Shown piece by piece: positions 8,488 through 17,514 of a stretch of 64,000 nucleotides of DNA (position 1 is its first letter; each line of letters starts with the position of its first letter). The DNA is from Herbaspirillum sp. SJZ107 (lineage in GTDB: Bacteria > Pseudomonadota > Gammaproteobacteria > Burkholderiales > Burkholderiaceae_D). The DNA lies in assembly GCF_006715485.1 (NCBI RefSeq), contig NZ_VFNH01000001.1, positions 1,922,001 to 1,986,000 of the forward strand, in the 5' to 3' direction. Both the position numbers and the translations under genes were made by a program. Below the pieces are notes generated by a model that worked only from the letters and a program-made list of their open reading frames with translations, searched no databases and had not been told where the DNA came from.

Positions 8488-10233
8488 ATGACCCGCCCCG
8501 CTGCCATCCATCGGCCCACCCTTCGCACCCTCGCCGCCGCCCTCCTGCTGGTGGGCAGCAGCGCCGGCACCATGGCCGCCACGCCCCCTGCGATCAAGAT
8601 CAATCAACTGGGCTTCCTGCCGGCCTCGCAGAAGCTGGCCGTGGTGCAGGCCGGCAGCGCCGCCCGCTTCGCCATCCTCGACGCCGCCAGCGGCCGCACC
8701 GTGTTCGAAGGCGACCTCGGCGCGCCCGCGACCTGGGATGCGTCCGGCGAAAACGTGCGCCTGGCCGATTTTTCGGCGCTGCGTACGCCCGGCACCTACC
8801 GCCTGCAGGTCGCCGGCCTGCCCGATTCGGCCCCCTTCCCGGTCGGCGCCGATGCCTACCGCGAACTCGACGCCGGCGCGATCCGCGCCTACACGCTGAA
8901 CCGCGCCAGCATCGCGCTGACGCCCGCCGTCGCCGGGGCCTACGCGCGCGCGGCCGGCCACCCGGACACCCGGGTCGAAATCCATCCGTCGGCGGCATCG
9001 AGCAAGCGCCCGGCCGGCACCATCATCTCCAGTCCCAAGGGCTGGTACGATGCCGGCGACTACAACAAGTACATCGTCAACTCGGGCATCAGCACCTACA
9101 CCCTGCTGGCGGCCTACGAGCACTTCCCGGGCTGGTTCGACAAGCTGGCCGTGCGCCTGCCGGAATCCGGCAACGGGCTGCCGGACCTGCTCAACGAAGC
9201 GCTGTGGAACCTGGAGTGGATGGCGACCATGCAGGACCCGGAGGACGGCGGCGTGTACCACAAGCTGACCAACAAGGCCTTCGACGGCATGGTGATGCCG
9301 GACCAGGCCACCGGACCGCGCTACGTGGTGCAGAAGAATACCGCGGCGACTCTCGACTTCGCGGCGACGATGGCGGCCGCCAGCCGCGTGCTGGCACCGT
9401 TCGACAGCCAGCAGCCGGGCCGCTCGGCACGCTACCTGGCGGCCGCCGAAGCCGCCTGGGCCTGGGCCAAGGCGCATCCGGCGCTGCTGTACAAGCAGCC
9501 GGCCGACGTGTCCACCGGCGACTACGGCGACAAGAGCGTCGACGACGAATTCGCCTGGGCCGCGGCCGAGCTGCTGGCGACCACCGGCAAGGACGTCTAC
9601 CGCGCGCAGGCACTGGCCGGCGGCGGCAATCCCGCCCAGACGGAACCGGGCTGGGCCGACGTGCGCATGCTGGGCTGGGTGACGCTGGCGCGCCCGCATG
9701 CGCGGGTGGCGGCGGCCGACGCCGCGGCGGTGCGCCAGCCGCTGCTGGCGAATGCCGACAGGCTGGTCGCGCGCTGGCAGGCGTCGCCCTACCGCGTCAG
9801 CATGGTGCGCAAGGATTTCGTCTGGGGCAGCAACGCCGTGGTCCTGAACCAGGCGATGATGCTGGTCGCCGCCTACCGCGCCGAGCCGCGCCCGGCCTAC
9901 CTGCAGGCGGCGCAGTCGGCGCTCGACTACGTACTGGGCCGCAACGGCCCGGGCATCTCCTTCGTGACCGGCTTCGGCACCACCTCGACCATGCATCCGC
10001 ACCACCGGCCGTCGGTCGCCGACGGCATCGCCGCGCCGGTACCGGGCTGGCTGGCTGGCGGCCCGAATCCGGGCCAGCAGGACAAGAAGGGATGCCAGGC
10101 GCCGTATCCGTCGTCGCTGCCGGCGCTGTCCTACCTGGATGACGCCTGCAGTTATGCGAGCAACGAGGTGGCGATCAACTGGAATGCGCCGCTGGTGTAT
10201 GTAGCGGCCGCACTGCAGTCGCTGGTGAAGTGA
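8488..10233 (+). CDS. Secreted glycoside hydrolase family 9 (endoglucanase-like)
   Basis: The 581-residue protein starts at ATG 8488 after CAGGAGAC and has a signal peptide ending about residue 31 (GTMAA). An N-terminal Ig-like CelD_N domain (about 33-120, opening IKINQLGFLP) precedes the alpha6/alpha6-barrel. GH9 hallmarks are the DAGD motif in GWYDAGDYNKY (about 185-195), HPHHRPS (about 503) and the acid glutamate E560 in SNEVAINWN. GH9 enzymes invert beta-1,4-glucan or mixed-linkage glucan bonds; some act on cello-oligosaccharides or chitosan. No carbohydrate-binding module is present. Confidence 0.93.
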   Translation: MTRPAAIHRPTLRTLAAALLLVGSSAGTMAATPPAIKINQLGFLPASQKLAVVQAGSAARFAILDAASGRTVFEGDLGAPATWDASGENVRLADFSALRTPGTYRLQVAGLPDSAPFPVGADAYRELDAGAIRAYTLNRASIALTPAVAGAYARAAGHPDTRVEIHPSAASSKRPAGTIISSPKGWYDAGDYNKYIVNSGISTYTLLAAYEHFPGWFDKLAVRLPESGNGLPDLLNEALWNLEWMATMQDPEDGGVYHKLTNKAFDGMVMPDQATGPRYVVQKNTAATLDFAATMAAASRVLAPFDSQQPGRSARYLAAAEAAWAWAKAHPALLYKQPADVSTGDYGDKSVDDEFAWAAAELLATTGKDVYRAQALAGGGNPAQTEPGWADVRMLGWVTLARPHARVAAADAAAVRQPLLANADRLVARWQASPYRVSMVRKDFVWGSNAVVLNQAMMLVAAYRAEPRPAYLQAAQSALDYVLGRNGPGISFVTGFGTTSTMHPHHRPSVADGIAAPVPGWLAGGPNPGQQDKKGCQAPYPSSLPALSYLDDACSYASNEVAINWNAPLVYVAAALQSLVK

Positions 10234-10261
10234 AGACGGGTTCCTGACAGCCGCCCAAGCT

Positions 10262-10283
10262 TGTTGCCCGACCCCGGGCAACA
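10262..10283. terminator. Hairpin between convergent genes
   Basis: A 9-bp perfect stem (TGTTGCCCG / CGGGCAACA, 4-nt loop) lies between the convergent ends of the GH9 gene and the response regulator gene. There is no T-run on either side, so it may act as a weak or Rho-assisted terminator. Confidence 0.4.
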
Positions 10284-10299
10284 GGCTGGATGGAGCGCC

Positions 10300-10653
10300 T
10301 CAGCGCGCAGTGGCCACCATGTCGGCCACCGCCGCGACCAGCGCTGCGCCTTCGATCGGCTTCGACAGCACGCGCAAGCCGCCTCCCACTCCCTGGATTT
10401 CCATCGGATAGGCCGATACCACGGCGATCGGCAGCTCGGGGTACAGCGGCCGCACGCGGCTGATGAGTTCACTGCCGTTCATGCGCGGCATGCGGATGTC
10501 GGTCACCATCGCATCGAAGGACTGCCCGTCGAACAGCGCCAGCGCCTCGATGCCGTTCTGTGCGGTCGAGACGCGGTAACCGGCGGCTTCGAGATAGCGC
10601 CGGAAGATATAAGTGATGGCTTCTTCGTCGTCCACCACGAGTACGTGTTTCAT
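10300..10653 (-). CDS. Single-domain response regulator (CheY-like)
   Basis: The 117-residue protein is a lone receiver domain. The acidic pocket is VVDDEE (about 6-11), the phospho-acceptor aspartate is in MVTDIRMP (about D52), a serine follows in AVVSAYP, and the lysine is in LSKP. There is no output domain, so it must signal by protein contact or as a phosphate sink. The start ATG 10653 follows GAGAGGGAAG. No histidine kinase is nearby, though the diguanylate-cyclase-type gene at 12454-15045 is close. Confidence 0.9.
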   Translation of the reverse strand: MKHVLVVDDEEAITYIFRRYLEAAGYRVSTAQNGIEALALFDGQSFDAMVTDIRMPRMNGSELISRVRPLYPELPIAVVSAYPMEIQGVGGGLRVLSKPIEGAALVAAVADMVATAR

Positions 10654-10717
10654 TCTTCCCTCTCGTCATGGCACCCCGTCCTTCTGCGGCAGGATGCGAG
10701 CGTACACGCCACAGGCG

Positions 10718-10816
10718 AATCGATCGATTATAGACAGATCGACATGCAGGCCGCGCACAATTCGTTCCATCCGGCACTTTGCTGGACTGCGGCACACAAT
10801 GTTGGGCGCAAACATT
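10718..10816. promoter_or_regulatory. Two palindromes upstream of the halogenase gene
   Basis: The intergenic DNA between the divergent response regulator and halogenase genes holds AATCGATCGATT (10718-10729, perfect palindrome) and AATGTTGGGCGCAAACATT (10798-10816, 6-bp arms around 7 nt). The second resembles the operator-like site at 46166-46183, sharing the half GCGCAA plus the ends AATG and CATT. Both suggest control by a LacI-type regulator. Confidence 0.4.
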
Positions 10817-10921
10817 TTTGTTGCCGAGTTTGGTTCGACTGCTCTACACTGGCGTGTAAAGACGGGCGCAGGCAGGCCCGCATGAACGCATGCACGACAT
10901 GCATCTGCAGCTGGAGACAAC

Positions 10922-12436
10922 ATGGAAGACAACACGATCCGCCGGATCGTCATCCTGGGCGGCGGCACCGCCGGCTGGATGGCGGCCGCCCCTCTCGCCC
11001 AGCGCCTCGGCAACCATGCCAGCGTGACCGTGGTCGAGTCGCCCGACATCGGCACCATCGGCGTCGGCGAGGCGACCCTGCCGACAATCCGCTTCTACAA
11101 TGCGCTGCTCGGCATCGACCAGGCCGACTTCATCGCCCGCACCCGCGCGACCTTCAAGCTCGGCATCGAGTTCTGCGACTGGGGCCATCTCGGCAACCGC
11201 TTCTTCCACGGCTTCGGCGACTTCGGTCCGCCGCTCGCCGGACGCACCGCGCACATGCACTGGCTGCGCCTGGCGCGCGCCTTCGACCGCATGCCGCCGC
11301 TGGAGGACTGGTCGATGCCGGCGGTGATGGCGCGCGAATTCAAATTCGTCCTGCCCAACAAGAGCCAGCCCGGCGTCACCGACAGCTTTTCCTACGGCTT
11401 CCATTTCGACGCCGGCCTGTATGCCAACTACCTGCGCGACTATGCTGTGGCGCGTGGCGCGCGGCGCGTGGAAGGGACCGTGACCGCGGTCGAGCAGCAT
11501 CCCGAGACCGGCTTCATCACCGCGCTGACGCTGCGCGACGGCCGCCGCATCGAGGGCGACCTGTTCATCGACTGCTCCGGTTTCCGCGGCCTGCTGATCG
11601 AGGACACGCTGCATGCCGGCTACGACGACTGGAGTGACCAGCTGCCCTGCAACAGCGCCCTCGCCGTGCCGTGCGCCTCGGCCCCGCGCCTGACGCCCTA
11701 TACCCGTTCGACGGCGAAGGATGCAGGCTGGATCTGGCGCATCCCGCTGCAGCACCGCACCGGCAACGGCCACGTTTACAGCAACGCCTTCACCAGCGAC
11801 GAACGCGCGCGCGACACCCTGCTGCAGGGGCTGGACGGCGCCGCGCTCGACGAGCCGCGCCAGCTGCGCTTCGTCACCGGACGGCGGCGCAAATCCTGGA
11901 TCAAGAACTGCGTGGCGATCGGATTGTCGGCCGGCTTCGTCGAGCCGCTCGAATCGACCAGCATCAACCTGATCGAAACCGCGGTCGGCAAGCTGGTCGA
12001 ACTGTTCCCGGACCGCGATTTCCGCCCCGAGCTGGCCGACGAGTTCAACCGCGTGATGAGCGTGCGCTACGAATCGGTGCGCGATTTCATCATGCTGCAC
12101 TACAAGCTGACCGCGCGCGACGATTCCGAATTCTGGCGCTACTGCGCCGCCATGCCGATCCCGGACTCGCTGCGCCACCAGATCGAACTGTTCCGCGAGA
12201 CCGGACGCGTCACCATCCTCGACCGCGACGGCTTCGCCGAACCCTCGTTCGTGGCCATGATGACGGGCCTGGGCGTGGTGCCGAAGCGCTACGATCCGAT
12301 GGCCGACGGCGACGACCTGCGCCAGGTGCATGGCCACTTTGCCGCCCTGCGCGACATGATCGCGGCGGCGGTGGCGAAAATGCCGGACCACGATACCTTC
12401 GTGCGGACGCAGTCGGTGAGCGCCAAGGTGGCCTAG
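10922..12436 (+). CDS. Flavin-dependent (tryptophan-type) halogenase
   Basis: The 504-residue enzyme has the FAD-binding GGGTAGW at 13-19, K79 in the position of the catalytic lysine of PrnA, the diagnostic WxWxIP motif at W270-P275, and E344 in EPLEST, corresponding to the essential glutamate. Every residue needed to form and steer hypohalous acid is therefore present. These enzymes chlorinate or brominate tryptophan, indole or phenolic rings and need reduced FAD from a separate flavin reductase. No reductase, carrier protein or biosynthetic cluster is in the window. Homologues of this type are often found near TonB-receptor and sugar genes in proteobacteria, with unknown substrates. Confidence 0.9.
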   Translation: MEDNTIRRIVILGGGTAGWMAAAPLAQRLGNHASVTVVESPDIGTIGVGEATLPTIRFYNALLGIDQADFIARTRATFKLGIEFCDWGHLGNRFFHGFGDFGPPLAGRTAHMHWLRLARAFDRMPPLEDWSMPAVMAREFKFVLPNKSQPGVTDSFSYGFHFDAGLYANYLRDYAVARGARRVEGTVTAVEQHPETGFITALTLRDGRRIEGDLFIDCSGFRGLLIEDTLHAGYDDWSDQLPCNSALAVPCASAPRLTPYTRSTAKDAGWIWRIPLQHRTGNGHVYSNAFTSDERARDTLLQGLDGAALDEPRQLRFVTGRRRKSWIKNCVAIGLSAGFVEPLESTSINLIETAVGKLVELFPDRDFRPELADEFNRVMSVRYESVRDFIMLHYKLTARDDSEFWRYCAAMPIPDSLRHQIELFRETGRVTILDRDGFAEPSFVAMMTGLGVVPKRYDPMADGDDLRQVHGHFAALRDMIAAAVAKMPDHDTFVRTQSVSAKVA

Positions 12437-12453
12437 CCGCCGGCGCCCGGCTC

Positions 12454-15045
12454 TCAAGCGATGGCGGCCGCCAGCGGCACCAGCCAGCGCTCGGCAAACC
12501 GCTCCGGCGCTTCCGGCCTCCCGAAGTAATAGCCCTGGGCTTCGCCGCAGCCGAGCGCGCGCAGCGCCTGCGCTTGCGGCTGGGTCTCGACCCCTTCGGC
12601 GATCACGTCCAGGCCCAGGTTGCGTGCCATGCCGATGATGGTGGTGACGATGGTGTGGTCGTGGCGGTCGGTCAGCATGTCGCACACGAAGCTGCGGTCG
12701 ATCTTCAGCTTGTCGGCCGGCAGCTGCTTGAGGTAGGCCAGCGACGAATAGCCGGTGCCGAAGTCGTCGACCGCGATCGAGAAGCCGTCCGCCTTGAGGG
12801 TGGCCATGATCTCGATCGCGCCCTCGACGTTCGACATCAGCGCGCTCTCGGTCAGTTCCAGCGCCAGCTGGCGCGGGTCGACGCCGGCCGCGCGCGCGAT
12901 GCCGCGGATGCTGGCCACGATATCCGGCTCTTCCAGCTGGCGTGCCGACAGGTTGATCGACAGCCGGCCCGGGAATGCCAGCCCGGCGTCGCGCCAGGCG
13001 GCCAGCTGGCGGCAGGCCTCGCCCAGCACCCATTTGCCGAGCGCATGGATCATGCCGCGCGCCTCGGCGATCGGGATGAAGGTCGCCGGGCTGACCCAGC
13101 CGCGCTGCGGATCGTGCCAGCGCAGCAGCGCTTCGGCGCCGATGGCGGCGCCGCTGTCCAGGCTCACCTGCGGCTGGTAATGCAGCTGCAGGGCCCCGGC
13201 GGCCAGCGCCCGCCCGAGGTCGCCCGCCAGCTCGATCCGCTCGCGCAGGCCGACGCTCATCTCCGGCTGGTAGAACACGTGGCCGCCGAGCGCCTTGGCC
13301 CGGTACATCGCAATGTCGGCGCGCTTGAGCAGGTCGTCCATCTCGCTGCCGTCGCGCGGGAACACGGCAATGCCGATCGCCAGCCCGACCGGGAAGCTGT
13401 GGCCGCCGAGCGTCACCGGGTCCGCCATCGCTTCATGCAGGCGCTCGGCAATGCGGGCGGCGGTGGCGGCGTCGGCGCGCTCGGCCACCACCACGAACTC
13501 GTCGCCGGCCAGGCGCGCCAGGATCTCGTCCGCGCGCAGCGCCGCCTGGAAGCGGCGCGCCACCTTGACCAGCACCTGGTCGCCGGCACCGTGGCCATGG
13601 GTGTCGTTGATTTCCTTGAAGCGGTTCAGGTCCATGTACAGGATCGCCAGCGGGTACTCCTCGCGCCGGGCCTGGGCCAGCGCCACCGCCAGCCGTTCGC
13701 CGAACAGGCTGCGGTTGGCCAGCCCGGTGAGCGAATCGTAGAGCGCCAGGTTGCGGATCTTTTCGTCGGTGGCCTTGCGCTGGGTGACGTCGGTGTTGAT
13801 GACCAGGATCGCCTTCGGCTGGTTGTCGTCGTCGCGCACCAGCGTCCAGTGGCCCTCGACCGTCAGGCGCACGCCGTCCTTGCGGCGCTGGCCGGCCTCG
13901 CCGCGCCACTCGCCGGTCTGCAGCGTGGCGTGCACGGCGGCATCCAGGGCGCCGGGGCCATCGCGTACCATGCGCTCGTCGATGCACTGGCCGAGCACTT
14001 CCTCGCTGGTCCAGCCGTACAGGCGCTCGGCCCCCTTGTTCCAGAACTGGATGCGGCCGTCGATGCCGCGCACGATGATCGCATCGCGCGCCTTGTCCAG
14101 CAGCGAGGCCTGGTCGCGGTGGCGCGCGGCGTGCAGGCGCGCTTCGTCGCGCAGGCGCTGTTCCTCGGTCACGTCTTCCGCCATCACCAGCAGCCGGCGT
14201 TCGCCCTCGGCCAGCTGGATGCCGGCCATCGCCACCCGCAGGCGCTTGTCGCCGCGGGTGATGCCGATGCCGTGGCGGCTGCCGCCGGAGGCCAGCAGGG
14301 CCAGCGCCTGCGCCCGCAGGCCCGGCTGCGGCAGCAGCTTGCCGATGTCGAGGCCGGCGCGCTCCATGCGGCGGCAGGGGCCGGGATCGAGGCCGAGGAT
14401 CTCGCAGAAGGCCGGGTTCACGCTCAGCACCACGAGCCGCTCGTCGAGCACCATCAGTCCGGTCGGCAGGCTGGCGATGATGCTTTCAGCATAGCGCTTC
14501 AGGCCGAGGATGGCGCGGCGGTCGGTGAGGTCGGTGAGCGCGCCGGCCAGCCGGATCGCGCGCCCGCCGGCATCGCGCTGGGCATGGCTGAGCGCGCGGA
14601 ACCAGCGGTACTCGCCGCCGGCGCAGCGCAGCCGGTAGCTGATGTCGTAGGGCGTGGCGCCGCTGCGGTCGAGGATGTGGGCGGTGAAGGCCAGCTTGGT
14701 CGGCTCGCGGTCTTCCGGGTGCAGCAGCGCCAGGAAGCCGGCGAAGTCGTTCGGCAGGTCGCGCGTGTCGCGGTAGCCGAGCAGGCGTCCGATCTGCTCC
14801 GACCAGACGAAGCGGTTGGCCGGATCCGTCAGCTTGCGCTGGCCGAGTTCGAGGTCCCACAGGCCGTCGCTGGTGGCGTCGCGCAGCAGGTCGAGACGGG
14901 CGCGCAGGCGCCCGTTCTCTTCCTGCAGCGCCGCCACTTCATCGCACACTTCCCGGACCACGTCGCGCAGCGCTGCCTGGCGCGCCGCCAGCGGGGTTCC
15001 CTTCCGGTCGCGCCGTCCCCGGCGCTGGCATGGCATGGATCGCAT
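12454..15045 (-). CDS. PAS-PAS-GGDEF-EAL cyclic-di-GMP protein
   Basis: The 863-residue protein starts at ATG 15045 after CGGGAGG. An N-terminal coiled-coil segment (about 20-60) is followed by three PAS-like regions (about 60-165, 175-290, 300-415). A GGDEF domain follows with AGDEF at the active site (about 590). The C-terminal EAL domain has EALLRWHDP, DDFGTGYSSLAYLKQLP and KIDRSF, so the phosphodiesterase residues look intact. No transmembrane segment is seen, so sensing is probably cytoplasmic. It could make or break c-di-GMP, and which one dominates cannot be told. It ends 17 nt from the halogenase stop, tail-to-tail. Confidence 0.93.
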   Translation of the reverse strand: MRSMPCQRRGRRDRKGTPLAARQAALRDVVREVCDEVAALQEENGRLRARLDLLRDATSDGLWDLELGQRKLTDPANRFVWSEQIGRLLGYRDTRDLPNDFAGFLALLHPEDREPTKLAFTAHILDRSGATPYDISYRLRCAGGEYRWFRALSHAQRDAGGRAIRLAGALTDLTDRRAILGLKRYAESIIASLPTGLMVLDERLVVLSVNPAFCEILGLDPGPCRRMERAGLDIGKLLPQPGLRAQALALLASGGSRHGIGITRGDKRLRVAMAGIQLAEGERRLLVMAEDVTEEQRLRDEARLHAARHRDQASLLDKARDAIIVRGIDGRIQFWNKGAERLYGWTSEEVLGQCIDERMVRDGPGALDAAVHATLQTGEWRGEAGQRRKDGVRLTVEGHWTLVRDDDNQPKAILVINTDVTQRKATDEKIRNLALYDSLTGLANRSLFGERLAVALAQARREEYPLAILYMDLNRFKEINDTHGHGAGDQVLVKVARRFQAALRADEILARLAGDEFVVVAERADAATAARIAERLHEAMADPVTLGGHSFPVGLAIGIAVFPRDGSEMDDLLKRADIAMYRAKALGGHVFYQPEMSVGLRERIELAGDLGRALAAGALQLHYQPQVSLDSGAAIGAEALLRWHDPQRGWVSPATFIPIAEARGMIHALGKWVLGEACRQLAAWRDAGLAFPGRLSINLSARQLEEPDIVASIRGIARAAGVDPRQLALELTESALMSNVEGAIEIMATLKADGFSIAVDDFGTGYSSLAYLKQLPADKLKIDRSFVCDMLTDRHDHTIVTTIIGMARNLGLDVIAEGVETQPQAQALRALGCGEAQGYYFGRPEAPERFAERWLVPLAAAIA

Positions 15046-15175
15046 CGTTGGTCCTCCCGGGAAAGCTCATCGAAGACGCGCATTCGCCAGTATGGACCCG
15101 CTCCCCGGCCGGTGTCAGCGTGCCGGAGAGCAAACTCCACCGGAACTGATGGAGATCAAGTGTTTGATAGCATTT

Positions 15176-16255
15176 TTACCAAGCCATCTTGTTTCGGATA
15201 AAAGCCGTCAGGCGCGCCGCATTCGCCTGGTGCTGCTTCACGCGCGGATGCTGGCCATAGCCGGTGAACGGGAAGAACACCGTATCGATGCGGGCGTCGC
15301 CGCCCTTGCGCAGGCGCTCTACCGCCGCCGTGACGTAGCCGGGCCAGGCCGAACCGGCACGGGTGGCGTCCATGCTGCCGAGAGCGCACACGATGTAGGC
15401 CTTCGGATACAGCTGGCGCACGCGCGCGACGAACCTCTGGTAGGCGGCGATGCGTCCCTCGTCGTTCGGCTCGGGCTGCTGGCGGTGGTCGCGGCCGATC
15501 AGCCAGCTGTCGTTCTGGAGCAGGTTGATCACGACCACGTCCGGCGTCCAGGCCGCGAAATCCCAGCGCGTGTCGTTGTCGCCGACCGCGCTCAGCTGGT
15601 CGTAGAAATCGGGCATGGTGAACGGGAACCAGCTGATCATCACGCCGATGCCGCTCTGGGACGTCATGTGCAGCTCGGCGTCCAGCGCACGCGCCGTGAT
15701 CGCGGCATACGACATGAAGCTGTTCTTGTCCTTGCCGGCGTCGTCGCGGCCGTTGTCGGCGCCTTCGTTGCCCATGCCGCTGGTGATCGAATCGCCGAAG
15801 AACTCGATGCGGCGCGCCGGCCGCGGCGGCGGCGCCAGCAGCTCGCCGCCGTCGGCCAGTTCCAGGCCGCGGAAGGTGGTGGCGCCCTCCTCGCCTTCGG
15901 TGCGCTTGGTGATCAGGAAGCTGTGCCGGCCCGGCGCCAGGCCCTGGGCCACCAGGTAGGTCTTGTCGCCCTGGGCCGCTTCCAGCACGTAGGGATAGGT
16001 CAGGTCGCCGTCCAGGAACACGTTGAAGTAATTCTTGCCGCGCTGGTCGTCGAGGCGGACCGACAGGCTGCTGCCAGTGAAGTTGCCGGCGATCGCGGTC
16101 GACGGCCAGGAGATCACCGGCGCCGCCGGCTTCGAGAAATCGATGCGGCCGGTGTATTGCAGGTTGCGGTTGTCGGGCACGACCACATTGGCCGCAGCGG
16201 TGGCGCCGACGTGCGCGAGCGCCGCGAGCAGCAGCGCGAGAGAGAGTTTTTTCAT
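15176..16255 (-). CDS. Secreted carbohydrate esterase, CE2-type acetyl esterase
   Basis: The 359-residue protein has a signal peptide (LALLLAALAHVGATAAA), an N-terminal beta-sandwich (about 25-150, opening RNLQYTGRIDF) and a C-terminal SGNH hydrolase domain. The nucleophile block is FFGDSITSGMG, the oxyanion asparagine is in NLLQND, and the catalytic histidine is in GQHPRVKQHQ. This two-domain layout is that of CE2 enzymes, which remove acetyl groups from xylan or glucomannan. The start overlaps the stop of the GH26 gene as ATGA, so both are probably made together and act on the same acetylated polymer. Confidence 0.85.
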   Translation of the reverse strand: MKKLSLALLLAALAHVGATAAANVVVPDNRNLQYTGRIDFSKPAAPVISWPSTAIAGNFTGSSLSVRLDDQRGKNYFNVFLDGDLTYPYVLEAAQGDKTYLVAQGLAPGRHSFLITKRTEGEEGATTFRGLELADGGELLAPPPRPARRIEFFGDSITSGMGNEGADNGRDDAGKDKNSFMSYAAITARALDAELHMTSQSGIGVMISWFPFTMPDFYDQLSAVGDNDTRWDFAAWTPDVVVINLLQNDSWLIGRDHRQQPEPNDEGRIAAYQRFVARVRQLYPKAYIVCALGSMDATRAGSAWPGYVTAAVERLRKGGDARIDTVFFPFTGYGQHPRVKQHQANAARLTAFIRNKMAW

Positions 16256-17373
16256 TGCGGGGCTTTCAAAAATGCCGGCAGCTCGTCCAGCGTGATCACG
16301 TTCGGATGGTGGTAGACCTTGTTCTTGTGTTGCGCGGTGTTGTAGTAGTCGCCGCTCCAGAAATTGTCCTTGGCGGCGACACCGGCGCCGGCGCGGGCGT
16401 CGTTCCAGACCGTGAACCAGAGCCAGGGCGCGCCGTCCGTCCGCATGTTGTCGGGGTCGGGGATGTAGCTGGTCTCGGACAACGCCACCGGCTTCGCCCT
16501 GGACGGAATCGCCTGCGCCTTGCGGTAGACCGCGGCCTGCGACTTGTAGGTTTTGGCGTCGCTGTCGTCGTAGATGTCCCAGCCGACGATGTCGACCACG
16601 TCGTCGCCCGGATACCAGGCGGCATCCTGGCCGTTCCAGACCCAGACCAGGTTGTGCAAGCCATGCACTTTCACCAGGCGCTCGTGCATGTGGCGCCACA
16701 GCAGGATGTAGGCCTGCGACTGCGCCACGCCGTCGGCGCGGGTGCGGCCCCACCAGAACCAGCCGTCGCCCGCGCTGCCGGATGCCTCGTGCAGCGGGCG
16801 CCACAGCACGCTCACGCCGGCATCCTGCAGGCGTTTCAGTTCACCCGCGATCAGGTCGATGCCGGCGTCGAGCTGGCGGTAGGCGGCGCTGGCGGTGTCC
16901 AGGCGGCCGCCGGCGACCGGGATCGTGAAGCCGGTGTTCTTGCGCGCGTCGGGCTCGCGCGCGTAGAAATTGGCGCGGTCGGCATCAGGCGTGCCCAGCA
17001 GCGCCGGGTCACGCCAGTGCCAGCAGAAGGTGACCAGGCCGCCGCGGCGGGCAAAGGCGATCGCCTCGTCGACCTGGTGCAGGCCCTGGGCCGGCTTGCC
17101 GGGCTGGCCGGTCTGCCCTAGGTTCATGAAATCGTAGCCCATCAGGGCGGGATACCTGCCGGTGTCGGCGAACACGCGGGCGGCCATGTCGACGCTGTCG
17201 TCCCAGGTGAGGTCTTGCTGGCCGGCGAGGGTCTGCTTGCCCTGGATCGACAGGAGCCAGGTGTACAGGGCGCGGGTGCGCTGACTGGCGTCGGGGTCGG
17301 ACAGGGCCGGCGCGGCGCTGGCTGTCATTACCGCGGCCAGAAGAAGGGTTGCGATGATTCCGCGTTGTGGCAT
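16252..17373 (-). CDS. Secreted glycoside hydrolase family 26 (beta-mannanase-like)
   Basis: The 373-residue enzyme has a signal peptide (LLLAAVMTASAAPA) and a single (beta/alpha)8 domain. The acid/base is E196 in WRPLHEASG followed by WFWWG, and the nucleophile is E300 in LSETS; this pattern is specific to GH26 of clan GH-A. Most GH26 enzymes are endo-beta-1,4-mannanases; a minority cut beta-1,3-xylan or mixed-linkage glucan. It sits between GH35 and the CE2 esterase in an operon, which fits attack on acetylated galacto- or glucomannan. Confidence 0.92.
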   Translation of the reverse strand: MPQRGIIATLLLAAVMTASAAPALSDPDASQRTRALYTWLLSIQGKQTLAGQQDLTWDDSVDMAARVFADTGRYPALMGYDFMNLGQTGQPGKPAQGLHQVDEAIAFARRGGLVTFCWHWRDPALLGTPDADRANFYAREPDARKNTGFTIPVAGGRLDTASAAYRQLDAGIDLIAGELKRLQDAGVSVLWRPLHEASGSAGDGWFWWGRTRADGVAQSQAYILLWRHMHERLVKVHGLHNLVWVWNGQDAAWYPGDDVVDIVGWDIYDDSDAKTYKSQAAVYRKAQAIPSRAKPVALSETSYIPDPDNMRTDGAPWLWFTVWNDARAGAGVAAKDNFWSGDYYNTAQHKNKVYHHPNVITLDELPAFLKAPQ

Positions 17374-17401
17374 CGTTTGCTCGAATGGTTATCCGTAAGA
17401 C

Positions 17402-17478
17402 CGTCGCCCCTGCGCAGGCAGGGGCCCAAGTTGGTCGCGACACCCGCAACTTGGGTCCCTGCCTGCGCAGGGACGACG
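17402..17478. repeat. Dispersed inverted-repeat element, copy 1
   Basis: Left arm 17402-17433 begins CGTCGCCCCTGCGCAGGCAG and ends CCCAAGTTG. Right arm 17447-17478 is its near-perfect complement, with a 13-nt loop. It lies between GH35 and GH26 inside the operon and could form a strong hairpin in the mRNA. Confidence 0.85.
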
Positions 17479-17514
17479 TTGATCGGTAGCGGGGTATCGC
17501 AAGCTACGCGGCTC

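Noticed and set aside
11671..15201. 1176-codon open frame on the plus strand
   Set aside because: It lies antisense to the PAS-GGDEF-EAL gene and partly over the halogenase gene. High GC keeps such frames open, and its translation has no domain-like pattern.
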